This document shows, in pieces, positions 27,501 to 39,500 of a DNA stretch of 64,000 nucleotides; position 1 is the stretch's first letter; each line of letters begins with the position of its first letter. Made by a program: the position numbers and the translations under genes. The DNA is from Heterodera schachtii (Eukaryota > Nematoda > Chromadorea > Rhabditida > Heteroderidae). The notes beneath the pieces were generated by a model that worked only from the letters and a program-made list of their open reading frames with translations, was not told the origin of the DNA and ran no database searches. Where the stretch lies: contig SIJG01000003.1 in the NCBI GenBank assembly GCA_023374025.1, positions 3,068,416 to 3,132,415 on the forward strand, given 5' to 3'.

Positions 27501-30500
27501 GCAATTGTTACCATATTTAATGTCAAAAATGAGAGAAATATTCAGAAAAGCGAATAATCCGGGATTTGTTCATGGATTTAAAGATTATGTATTCATTCAT
27601 AAAAGAAAGTGGCTATAATTATTTGTAAACTACAATTTTAGAATTTTCTAAAGGAATTTAATAAAAGTTTAAAAAAGTAATATAATTTTTTAATTTTGAT
27701 AAGTACATAAAATGAATGGGGAAAATGTCTCCAAAAAAACCAAAAAAATAACCGTTTTTTACGAATTTCACGAGTTTTCGAGCCTTTCGACCAAAAAAGT
27801 GTAAAACAATGAAAAAACGAAAAGGCGGATTACATCTCAAGGTAAAAAGCTCTCTTTTTTGAAAATTTTTGCGGCATTTTACGGAATGCCATGCCAAAAT
27901 TTTTACAGAATTCAAAATTTATACTGAAATTCCTGCAAAATTCCTCTTAAGAAAATTGTGTCCAGCGCCTTTCTACCAAAATTGTATGATGATGAGTGAG
28001 TGAATGAAATGAATGGATGGATGATGATGATGAATGGCGGAAGAAATATCTCAAAGTAAATAGCTAACCCTTTTTGAACAGTTCTGCGGCATTTTACGAA
28101 ATTTCATGCCAAAAAATTTTACAAATTCAAAATTAATTGCTCTAAAATTCCTCTTAATAAATTTTGCCCAGCCTTTCTACCAAAATTGTATTCTGATGAT
28201 GAGTGAATGAATGAGGATGGATGGAGGATGGTGATGAATGGCGGAATAAATGAATGTATGGAATGAATTGGAGTCATTGGGCGGGGGAGGGGAGGAGCCC
28301 AACACTCTCATCACCACAAAACCATCGCATCGTCGTCGTTAATCAGCTTATTATTAATAATAAAATTTATTAATATTAATTTTATTTGATTTGTGTGACT
28401 TTTATTTTGTGGGCGGGCGCGGCGCGGCGGAGGGATTTTCGGCGATGGGACGAAACGGCGACGGAGGCGAAAAGAGAATGAATGAAATGAATGAATGGGA
28501 TGAAATTGGGGGGAGATTATTTATTATATTAGTATTAGTTGGGGAGGGGAGGACGACGGAAGGAAGGAGGAAACGGTAATTTGAAAGCATGGATGAGATG
28601 AGTCGGCATACGGTAGGTGCGGGTGGGTGATTTATTGGTGGCGTAACGCAAAGCCAAGAGGCGGCAATTTGAAAAGGCGCGTAGCGCCAAGGGGCAAAAG
28701 CTTTTGCTTTTAAATTTGAATGCGTTTGAATAAAAACTCAAAAATTGCTATTATCGGCAGAATGCCAGACAATTAAATGACTAATTAGCAGAATGCCAAA
28801 TATTTTCTTCTTGTCTATATTTTTTTACTCTAATTTCCTCGCCAGCTCTCTCTTTTTCGTACTCTTTTCTCGTTGTCTGCTACTCTCTTCTGATCTGTTT
28901 CTCTTCCCTTACCTCAATCTCTCCCTCCCTCTATTATCATCCTCTTAACCATTTCTCTTACGCTCTCTTTTTACTCTGTCTTCCTCGCCACTCTACCTTC
29001 TTCAATCACTCCAAACAGTTCTCTCCCATCCTTCGCACCCTCGCCCCTCTTCCCTACACTTTTTTCTTACCATTTTCTCTCTTTCCTTCCTTCCCTCATC
29101 ATCTCTCTAATCACTTCTCATCTCGCCCCTCCTCTCTCCCCCTCACTCTCTCTTCATTTCTCCCTCTTTTGTTTGTGTTGATCCCTCCCTCCCTCCTTCT
29201 CCCCGTTTCTTCCTTCCCCTCATTTTCATTTTCATTTCTCCTTCCCCCTACCCCGCGGCGTTTTCCCCCTTCTTTCCCAGCTGACTGATGCGGCGGCGAT
29301 TGTGGGGGGGGGGGGGGGGGACGAGAATTGTTGTGAATGAATCGTCCGCGCCACCGCCGCCGTCGGGGCGGATGAATGGGCCGACGAATGAATGAATGAA
29401 TGGTGAAATACATAAATGAATGAACGAATGAATGGATGAATCGGAGAGAGGTGAGAAATTGATGGGAATGGGAAAAGCGGAGGAAAAGAAAAGGACGAAA
29501 ATTAGGGGGCACACCACCACCGGCGGGGGTGGGAAAATCGGAGGAAAATGTTGCGTGATTTTGTCGACTCCGATGATGATTGCGGAGACCGAAAATCGGC
29601 GGGGTGGCCGGAGGGGTGGGCGGGGGGGGGGGGAACTCAAATCATAATGCTTCTTCCATTTGAAAAAGCAGAAACCAATTTACTCTAATGCCCAAAAGTG
29701 ATCTGATCATAGCGAGTATGGAGGCGATAGGTAGGAGAAAGTTAGGGGCATGAAATTTGTAAGATTTTCAGGCATTCAAAGCCGGTTTTTTTATGGGCCC
29801 TAACTTTGCATTTTTATTCAGATTTGAATCGGCGATCAGGGAATAATTTCCAATAGGTTGATCAGCAGTGAGTATGAAATTGTCGGATTGTATATTTGAA
29901 ATCTCTGTGTGATCAAAGTGGGTGGAGCTTGCTTGATCACTTCTAAATCAGAGGCTTAAGATGAACAAATTGTTGATGAATTAATCAATGATATACCATC
30001 GTTGATCAGAGTGTTGAAAACTTCAGTGATCAGAGATTCCTAATATGCAATAATCACAGGAACTGCTTTTACCTAAAGTCAAAGAGCAAAAATTGTTCAT
30101 GGCAATTGGTGATCAGCCATCAGTCATTCTCAGACAGTCAAAAGTCGAACTATGAATGATGATATGGCGAAAACAAATTCGCATAACCGTGTGTAGACAA
30201 TGGGTTTGGTTTTTGGAGGAGGAGGAGATGAGCAAGCAGAGGAGGCAGCCCCCGGGGGGCGAAATGGGTGCCCAAATTTGGGCGATTTGCATAATTTAGG
30301 GGGGGGGGGGGAGGCGCAATTGGTGGGTGCTGTTTCTGCTGCGAAATGGGAACAAACGATGATGAATCACATTGTTTGGTTGGGCATATAATGAATGTGA
30401 ATTGGATGAATTGTTTGGACCGGCCCCCGGGATGGTGATGATGAATAATAAATATAATTTAATGAATAATGATGAATGGACGAGACGAGAGTGAGGAGGG

Positions 30501-33500
30501 GAATTAATTTTGTGTGTGAGGCGAAAATTGAACATTTGGCCCCTGGGGGGATTTTGGGAGGGAGGGAAGTGAGGGAGGGATTTGGGTAAACAATTGATGG
30601 ACCCTCGGGAGAGGGCGGGGGCGACTAATGGGCTAATTAGGGGGCAATGGCCCCCCGTCCGGAGGGCACCAAGAAGCAACAGCACAGGCACACACACCAA
30701 CCCACAGGAGGAGGGAGACGGGATTAACGCCGCAGGCGGAGGGACGAAAATTTTGGGAGGGCCGGGGGAAGGTCGAGAAAGGTCGTGTGGATAAGACGCC
30801 AACAGCCAACAAACGGCGGATTGTTGGGACTGAAAAATTGGTTGGGAAATAGGGGAGAGAGAGAGAGAGATATATATATATAGAGGAAAGAAATCTGTAT
30901 AATCAATCATACTGATCATAGAAAGAAATAAAGAGAAGAGAGGGAGACAAAACGAGAGAGCGGAGAGAGAAAAAGAGTGTGAAGAGAAAGATAATATAAA
31001 AAAGAGAAAACAGAAGAGAAAAAGAGGAAACAAAAACAGAAGACAGGAGAGATAAATAGGAAACACATACACACACAGAGAGAGAAGGTAAAAAGAGAGA
31101 TGGCGAGAGAGACAAAAAGGGGAAGATTATTTTTCTGATCACTTTAAAAATAAATCAATTAATTTCTGGTCCAAATTATGTTTTTTAGATAAGGACTTAA
31201 TCATTGCTAATCGGACCATTGAAACAAATTAATTGATTTTCTTCATTATTAAATCTTTTTTTTCTTGGCGAACTGTGCAACCTTAAATGTCTGCCGCTCT
31301 CTTCGCTTGCTACACTCTCTCCTCTCTCATTGCTTCTCTGGTTAGTCCACCAACGGCGGGGGCAGAGAGCATACGCCCCGCCCACTTTACTACTGCTCTG
31401 GCTGGCTGGCGCTTGCTTTCACAATTTATCCCCTCACCAATTACCACCTCCCCCGCCGCCGGAGGCGTCAAAAGCGTGTCAAAACTACGGTATAACCCAT
31501 AATGAAATGTGACGGAACAGAGAAACATACGCTGAAAAGAAAGAGTTCGCAATTGAAAGAAACGACAGAGAGAAAAAGAGATCTAAAATAATTGGACAAA
31601 TGGTCAAAATTTTAAATCATCAGGACAAAAGGTCGAAAAATAAAAATGAAGGGTCTTAAAAAATTAAATTGGGACAAATGACCAATAATTTGGGACATAT
31701 TGCCGACAATAGTAAAAATCAAGATTTTTGCGACAGAAAATTATCATTAGGACAAATGATATTAAGACAAAAGAACCACCGACAATCCCCTTAGGATGGA
31801 AAATTTGGCATTAATGGGACATATGGTAAACATTGAGACAAATGGTCGACGAAAAACTAAAACAATCTGGACACCATTCCATATATGTGTATCCAATGCA
31901 AACAAAACAAATTTTCTAATGTGTCGTCAAAAGGGGTGTGCCAAAATTTGACCCCTCAGGGCGCGGGACAAAGCCACTCATTACGCCCGTGGGGGGGGGA
32001 CTAATAAGCCGAGGCTAAACAGCCCCATAAAGCCATCCCCGCCCATTGAACAAAGCGTGCCGGAAGGAGCCGGGGGGAGGGAGGTGAAGGGCGAAAATGG
32101 CCTCGCAAATATTTATCGCGCAGATTATGTGAGGGAGGGGGGCGACGGTGTCGGCACATTCTTTTGATCCCCTCCCCCCGGGGGGTGAGGACAATATTTG
32201 CCTTCAATTTGCAATGTTACTAGCCCTCCCTGCCCCCATTTTCACACCAATTTATTCGCGGGGACAAATGCCCGAATTTTTGAACATTTCCGGCAGTGGA
32301 CAGAAAATGGGTAGGGGGACCCAGCAATTTGAAATGGCACTAATTAAGAGTGTTGGCAAAATGAGCAATGCCAATTTTTTGGTGAAGTTTTTGGGCAATG
32401 AAAAAGGGAATTAAATTTTAAAATAAAATTTTCATTGTCATAAAGCTTATCATTACCGAAAATTTAAACACTTTCTGTTCTATGTTCAAACTTTAAAAAG
32501 CAATAGTAAATCTATTGAAAAATTCATTCAAAATTTTTGAATTTCATTAAAAATTTAATTGTTTGGGAATTTGGCAATCTTTTTAAACTCAAAATAAAAA
32601 ATATTATTTTTTGGCGGGGGGGGGGGGGGGGAAAGAGTTTAGCGTTCTCCCAACAATTTTAAAATATTTTAAAATTTCAAAACACCCAAATTTCCCAATC
32701 TAATTATTTGCTGGGAGGGGGGGGGGGGAATGTCAAATAGAGTCGACACCCACCAAATTTTGCCGACATTAATTTCATTATTATTTATGCCGCCCAATTT
32801 TCTCACACACTTACGCTTAATCGGTTGTCGCTGCTTCTCATCATTATCGTCGTCCACTGTTGCTGGTGAGGAAGACGAAGTTTGGTCTAATAATAGCGCT
32901 AATGATGATGATGGACACTGATGAAGGTTGGCATGCGCTGAATTGAAAATGTTTATTGTTGGGGGCGGACGGTTAAGCGCGGCGCGCAACACTTTTCACC
33001 CCCCGCGGGGAAATGGACGACGGACGGATGTGGAGGGTGGGAGTCAGTTTTGAACCGCCAATTCAGTCCCCAGGTAAGTTTAAATGTGTGTCAATTCCGT
33101 TCCATCAGTTCAGTCCCGGGTGACAACGCTTTTCCCAGTTGACCAAATTTATGAGTATTTGACATCATCCGAAAGCTTTACATATGTAGAAATCAATGTT
33201 AAGCTTTTGCCAAACAATTAAAAAACCCGCAAAAAAATCAGATTTTTTTTTTCAAATTTTAATTTTCGGTAACTTCTTTAGATTTTATATTTCATCGAAT
33301 TTTGAACTAGGCTAATTAGAGCAACCTGTTAGAATTTTCGAAATCTAATCATACCAATTAAGTTGGATTTAGTCAACAACGACGAACATGGTTGTAATAA
33401 GATGCTCTAATCTTTTGCAGGGACGGAATTGGCGGGACTGAAATTGGCCCGAATTATGCCGGGGGGAGGGGAGGGATAACCAGCACAACTCCGCCCTTGA

Positions 33501-36500
33501 GGGCTTTTGTGTGTGAGAGTTTAATGCGATGGGACCAACGACCGTCGATGGGATTTGGGTGGGGCGCGTGTCGGTTTTGGCGGGTGATATCCCGCTGTGA
33601 TCACTGGAAAGAGCCCACCAACCTCCCGCCGGAGCCCAACCCCCCCCCCCCCCCAAAAAAAAAAATTGGCTTTTCCACTCTCTCTCTATCGATCACTTTT
33701 ATGGGGAAAAGCGGTGACTCGTGTCATTTGGCTTAATTAGCATTAATGATGCGATCCGAATTTTTGGGAAAAGCCGGGACCGTATCTTGGGAAAAAAGTA
33801 TGTTGCCTCTCCTATCCCGGTGCAAATCTTATACAAATTGCTGAAATCCAGAGACTCGGTTTACGCCTTTTTTGTAGCCATTTAAAAAAAATTAGGGAGT
33901 TTTGTAACAGTTAAATGGGATTTTGGAGTTTTCAAATAGCCCTAATGGAATTTGCAGACTTTACAGGGATGGTCTGTAATTTTGGAAACCAATTAAACAC
34001 TTTGAAAAAGGCCGTTTTAGAAAAACTTTCCAATCTTCTAAATATGATCCAATCCGATTTGGAAATGTTTGGAATTTAGGTAACCGTTTATTTTGAATAC
34101 CAGGGACCCAGCCGATCGGGAATTTGTTCTACCATTTTAATGATCGTTTAAGTGAAAGCATGCTTTACTGACCAACAGCGTCCCGCCAGTGTTTGCTCTC
34201 GAATGGACAAAGTCCGCAACGGATCAGTGCTTGGCTGAGAAAGTCGTCCACTGGGTCTGAGTCCGCTGGCGCTGCAGCGGCAGCCGAAGCCATTTGCGCG
34301 TGGGCCAAGTGAGTCCGGCTGGTCAGACAATGCTCACGCAGTGAAGAAATGCTGCGCAAAATGGCGGGAGAGAATTATTGGCGAAAAATGATTAAAAAAG
34401 CATTTTCTGGTGAAACAGAATGAAAAGTGAATCACCGATCAAACCAAAGGGGATAGTGATCAAAAAGAATGCTTGCAGTGGTTATTAAGCTCGAAAATTG
34501 TCAAAAATGGAACAATTTTAGTGAGAGTGAGTGAGTGATCAGAAAAACCTCAACGAAGTAAAAGGATTGACCCAGGCAAGGAACTGATCGGAAAAAGTGA
34601 TCAGAACACCATTTTTTGGTGGAAATTACAAGGTAGGGAGATGAAGTGATCGGAAGGTCCAACTATGTCAAACATGGGTGGACTGATCAGAAAGGCTTAA
34701 TTTGTCCAAAAGGAATGCTGACCCAGGGAAAGGATTGATCAAAAAGTGATCAAAAGCCATAGTTTTAAAAGAGGGGGTCTAGGGTGAACACAGAAGAGAA
34801 AGGATGTGCTTTTTGTTTGATTGGTGGGAAACGGAGGTGCGATAATCCCCCCATTAATTTGTGTTTGTCATCGTTGCCCCCCCCCCCCCCCCCGCCCCCT
34901 ACGGTACGTCGTCCGTCGGTTGTCTTTGAGCGCCGAGCCCTCGGGGGAGGGACTCGCTGATGCGCGCCGTAGATGAATTTTTGTGGTGAATGGTGGGTAC
35001 CATGGAGAGGCTTTAAAGTGCGACGCTTTACGATCATGCTTCACCCCGTTAAGCCCAGCGGACGGTTTGCCCCTTTGTGGGGTGTACAAATGAGCCGCGG
35101 CGGGCGGATTTTGTTTGCCCTTTGCGCGAAAAGAAAATGCCAAAAACAGGAGGAGACAGGAGCGGCACAAATGATTTTCGCCCTCCGGCAAAATAATAAG
35201 GGCAAAAAGGAAAAGCATTACGATAGGGCAATTAAACCCATGGAATTTAACAAATCCAGAAGTCATGTCCTTGATTAAACAGGGTAATTTTTAGCTTTCT
35301 GATCATTTAAAATATTTGGCAAGGTGGGGAGTCTGATCACTTTATTCTCAGAGCTTTCTGATCATTATAAAAATGAAATTTTTTTGCCTCATTCAAAAAT
35401 TTGAAATCAAATTTAGAGTTTTACAAAAAATTATAAAGGGTTTCAGCCGGAAATTTAAAAAAAAATATATTTAATGTGGTTTAGCAACTAAAGGTCCCAA
35501 TTGCTAATTGCCAGAAAGCCAAAATTTGTTCATGTTTTGGCATTTAATACACCCGATCAATTAGTGATAAAAACTGATCATAATTGCTTATCATTTTATC
35601 AGTTTTGGCATAGACATTTATTTACCAGGAGAACACCTCCTCGCACAGTTGACAACGCACTTGGACCGCACTCTTCAGGTTGCCAAGCCGCGCGAACTGT
35701 TCCGGCACGCCCATCACGGCACTGCCTTCGCGCAGGTGGTTGATCTGTACGTGTAAAACAAATTAGGCCTAGATTAAAATTTAAATTTTTAACTCCAAAT
35801 GTCGACTAATAAACTTTCGTCTAATGCTTTTTCGGTTAATCCCGGGAGCGGGATTAGGAAAAGCAGGGTCATGTAAAAAACAGATTTAAAAAAAAACGTT
35901 TCTCACTTCCCCCTCTAAGGGTTCGACTTGGACCGGGTTTGAACGGTGGCCTAATTAAGCGCCCGACCGCTGTTTAAAAATTCCAATGGGTCCTACCAAG
36001 TTTCAAAAATTGAAACTGAGAATTTTCAAAATTCCAATTCCCAACCCCTCAGGGCATCGGCTTGAAAGGAATTCGCCAGCAATCATTAGCAGGCAGCAGA
36101 AGTGCATTTGTTTGCAAAGTGTTGTCCCTCCCCTCCCCTCTTCTTCGTCTCCCCCCAATTTTGGTGTCATCCAACCGATCCCTCCCCTAAATTTTCCCCT
36201 GAATCCATCGGCTCATTAACCGCGCGCAAATCGTCGCGGTGTGAGGGGGGGGGGGAAATGAGCAACAGCACCACAGAGTTTGTGGAACAAATTAGGGGGG
36301 CGGGGGACAAATTCATTTGGGTGCCGGGGGGGGGGCGGCGGTGGACAACAAAAAGGGCAAATTTATTTCGGACCCCAAAATTGCCCCCCTCGGGCGATTT
36401 GTTTGATGAGAAATTGCGCTCCACACACAACATACATACAACTCAGACACACCTATTTTTGGACGATTTTTGAAAATGCGGGGCAGCAGCAACAAAACGC

Positions 36501-39500
36501 CAAAAACCCCCACCAGCGCCCCCTTTTTTAATTGGCGTGGAGGGCGCAATTAACTTTTTTTTTTTGCCGGTGGCGATGATTTTGCATCTGTGGTGGTGGT
36601 GATCAGGCCCGTAACGGGAACAAAAAAAAACCCAAAGACTGGTTTTTAGGTGTGCAAAAAATTTTTCCGGTGCTAATTTTTAAATTTACTGCGCCCCCGG
36701 GGAAAAATTGCATTTTTAGCGTCTATTTTAAATTAATTGATATATTCGTTAAGTCCAAATTGATCAATGGGATTAAAAATGGCTTTAAAGTTTAACACGG
36801 ACAGATCTTTCTTGGTCCAAATCTGATCAAGTGCTTTTTCGTCAATGTTTGAAAATTAAAAAAAAAACTAATTATACTTAATTAGGTCATTTGATCAGCT
36901 AAACTTGTTAATTTTTAGTAAAAAAAATGCAATTTTTTTTTCAAAAATTGTAAATTAATTGGAAAACCCACAAGTTGAACTCGTTGGATGTGCTTGTCAG
37001 TGCGCGTGTGCAACTGAAAGTTGGCCTTCAAATTGGTGCTGTACGGACAGAGAAGGCACTGAAAGCGCAAATTTAAAACATTTAGCATCCAATTAGCTAA
37101 TTACCCGAAACTATTAATGAAAAAATTTTCATAAAAATTATCACTCATACACAATTACGGACTTTCCAATGGGACGATGATAGAGCTGCTCAAGATTTTA
37201 AGTATTTTTCCCATTTTCAAGCGTTGGAAAAATTTTCTCGATCTCGAGTCAAAGACCGAGACGAAAAGCCTGGAGTTGATCCAGAACCCTAAAACCCCAA
37301 GAATTTCTCGACTTGAGAACCAGACTCTCGAGCAGCCTTATCTGAAAGTGATCAGAATCTCCCAAAAATAATATTCGGATAGCCGAATTGGTCAGTTGCA
37401 TTTTAGCCCTGAGATTGGCACCCACCTGAAAAAATCCGTGCAGTGCGGCGGTGTCGCCCTCCTGGGCCTGGCCCCGGTCACGCTCCAAATGGGCCAACAT
37501 GTCCACCAACGAGTTGGCCGAGAAGTTCAAGCAGATCAGGCATTGGAGCGTGGCGGACAGTTCGGCACGCTGTGCCACGGCATTCGGTGCCGTCGTCATC
37601 GTCGCATCCAACGGGGACGAATGTTGTCCAACTGCCGCCGCTGCTTGGTGCTGCTGCTGGTTGCCAAATTGGCCAAGCAAGGAGCCTAAACTCTCTTGAC
37701 CGAAACTCGGTTTGATTTTTACGGTGGCTTACAGTATTTGAGTGAGAAATACAGTATACCCTTTTATAAAAAAAATCAGAAATTTTCTAATTCCATAAAA
37801 GAAAAGTTAAGATTTTAGAGAGCAAGGAGCCTAAACTCTCGACTGCATTTCCTCGTCTCTATGGTGGCTTACAGTATTTGGTGCGAATACAGTATACCTT
37901 TTAAAAAATTATGAATTTTCTAGTTTCATAAAAGAAAAGTTTGAGTTTTTAGGAGTTTGAGTTTTTAAGGTTTCTTTCGCAAAGTTTTATTCCTGACCTA
38001 AACTAATTAACGCTCATTTGTCAGCGCTTTTTACTCAGACCAATTTTCGAGATTTTGCCTTCCCAACGAAAACCTGATTAGTCCTAAAAGATCTCGAGCA
38101 TTCACTTGAGAAATGCTTTTACTCTCTCGGCTAATTCCCGAGACCAAATTTCATTCCCGATCAAAAGGCCCGCTTCAAAAAACTGTACTGTACCGGCAAT
38201 TGACTGCGGCATTTCCTGCATGGCATGCAAATGCTTGTCACTTTGCATGTGAATGGACAGATTGCCCTTCGTTGTGGTGGAGTACTTGCACAGTTCGCAC
38301 CTGTACAAATTATGCAGAAAATTTACCCATTTTTTTTGTTTTCGTGACGAAAAAGCATTGCCTGTACGGTTTGTATCCGCATGAGTACGTTTCGCCCCGT
38401 GCCAACTTTGGGTGTGCCTGATTCTCCATACAGTACACACAGAGCACCTCAAAATGGGCAGGCATTTTTTTTTTGTTGCTGTAGATTTTGCCATTTTGAA
38501 AAACAATGACGACTTTTTAGCAATTTGACGGAACTCATTTGCCGGGTTTTCGTCATTTAGCGGCACTGTTTTGCTTTCTTTGGCGTTTTTTCGAGGGTAC
38601 CGTAGACTTGTCTAATACGGCATTTTTCGGATTTTTAAAACCGGGTAATACCACTAATTACGCACCCAGCTATTACCGTTACCGTCACCATTATGCCGAA
38701 CCCATTCAAAAATTGGCCATGTGCCAAATCACTCCAAAAAACTCACTTCCGCATCCGCGTGCTTATCCCGCATGTGGATCTCCAGCGTTTCCTGGTACTT
38801 GTAGTGCCAATTGCACTTGGGGCACTTCAACGTTTTGGTGCTGTTCCGTGCCACCAATTGGCCGGCACCGGTGCCGACGCCACCTGTTGGTGTTGTGGCG
38901 GTGCCAGAACTGGTTGAAGCGGCTGCCCCCAATGACGATGATGACGGAATGCCATTGATGTTAGCCGCCGGCATAAACGCTGCGGAATGGCCAAGTGCGG
39001 CACTGAGGAAGTCGCCTGGCCGGGAATAAGCTTATGTGTGAGAAGCATTTAATTACACTTTGTCATTCGATCCATCCATTTTTTGTTGGCATTTGGCAAC
39101 ATTTTTAAAGTCCCAATTTTCAAAAAGTTTCAAATTTGACGGTGAAATTGATGCCATGATCAATTCACATCCCAATATTCGCATTTAATCAGTTTTTTTA
39201 AACTATTTTATGGCATTTAAATTTATCAATGCTAAGGAAGCATTACATTGTTAAGACGATTCGCATGGGTTTAGCTTAATGATTGGCAAATAATTATGGA
39301 GTTTAGATCAAACAGAAGCCGACAACCTGTAGTGGTGCCTGCCAATTAAGCATTATCCGGAAAAGATAATTGGATAAAAATTAGTGTGGCACCCCGAACT
39401 CCGATTTTGCTTTCCCAATTCAATTATATTGCATGAGAATTTGTTAATTGTACTTAATGAAAGACAATTTGTCAAGCAATTAAATTGCAATTATGTAATA

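Larger units (their letters stand above)
16000..32814 (-). other. zfh-2 intron 9 (16.8 kb)
   Basis: Long non-coding stretch with poly-G runs, GCGGGGAC repeats (17.0-17.5 kb), GA tracts (21.2-21.9, 25.4, 30.9-31.1 kb), a CT tract (28.8-29.2 kb), AATTAATT-rich DNA and GGACAAATGG repeats (31.6-31.9 kb). I searched it for an additional finger that ZFHX relatives have here and found none. An unrecognised phase 1-1 exon cannot be excluded. Confidence 0.6.

Noticed and set aside
32669..32814. Continuation of the exon 9 reading frame past 32815
   Set aside because: The frame stays open, but a near-perfect donor (GTAAGTGTG) lies at 32814 and the downstream peptide has no family similarity.
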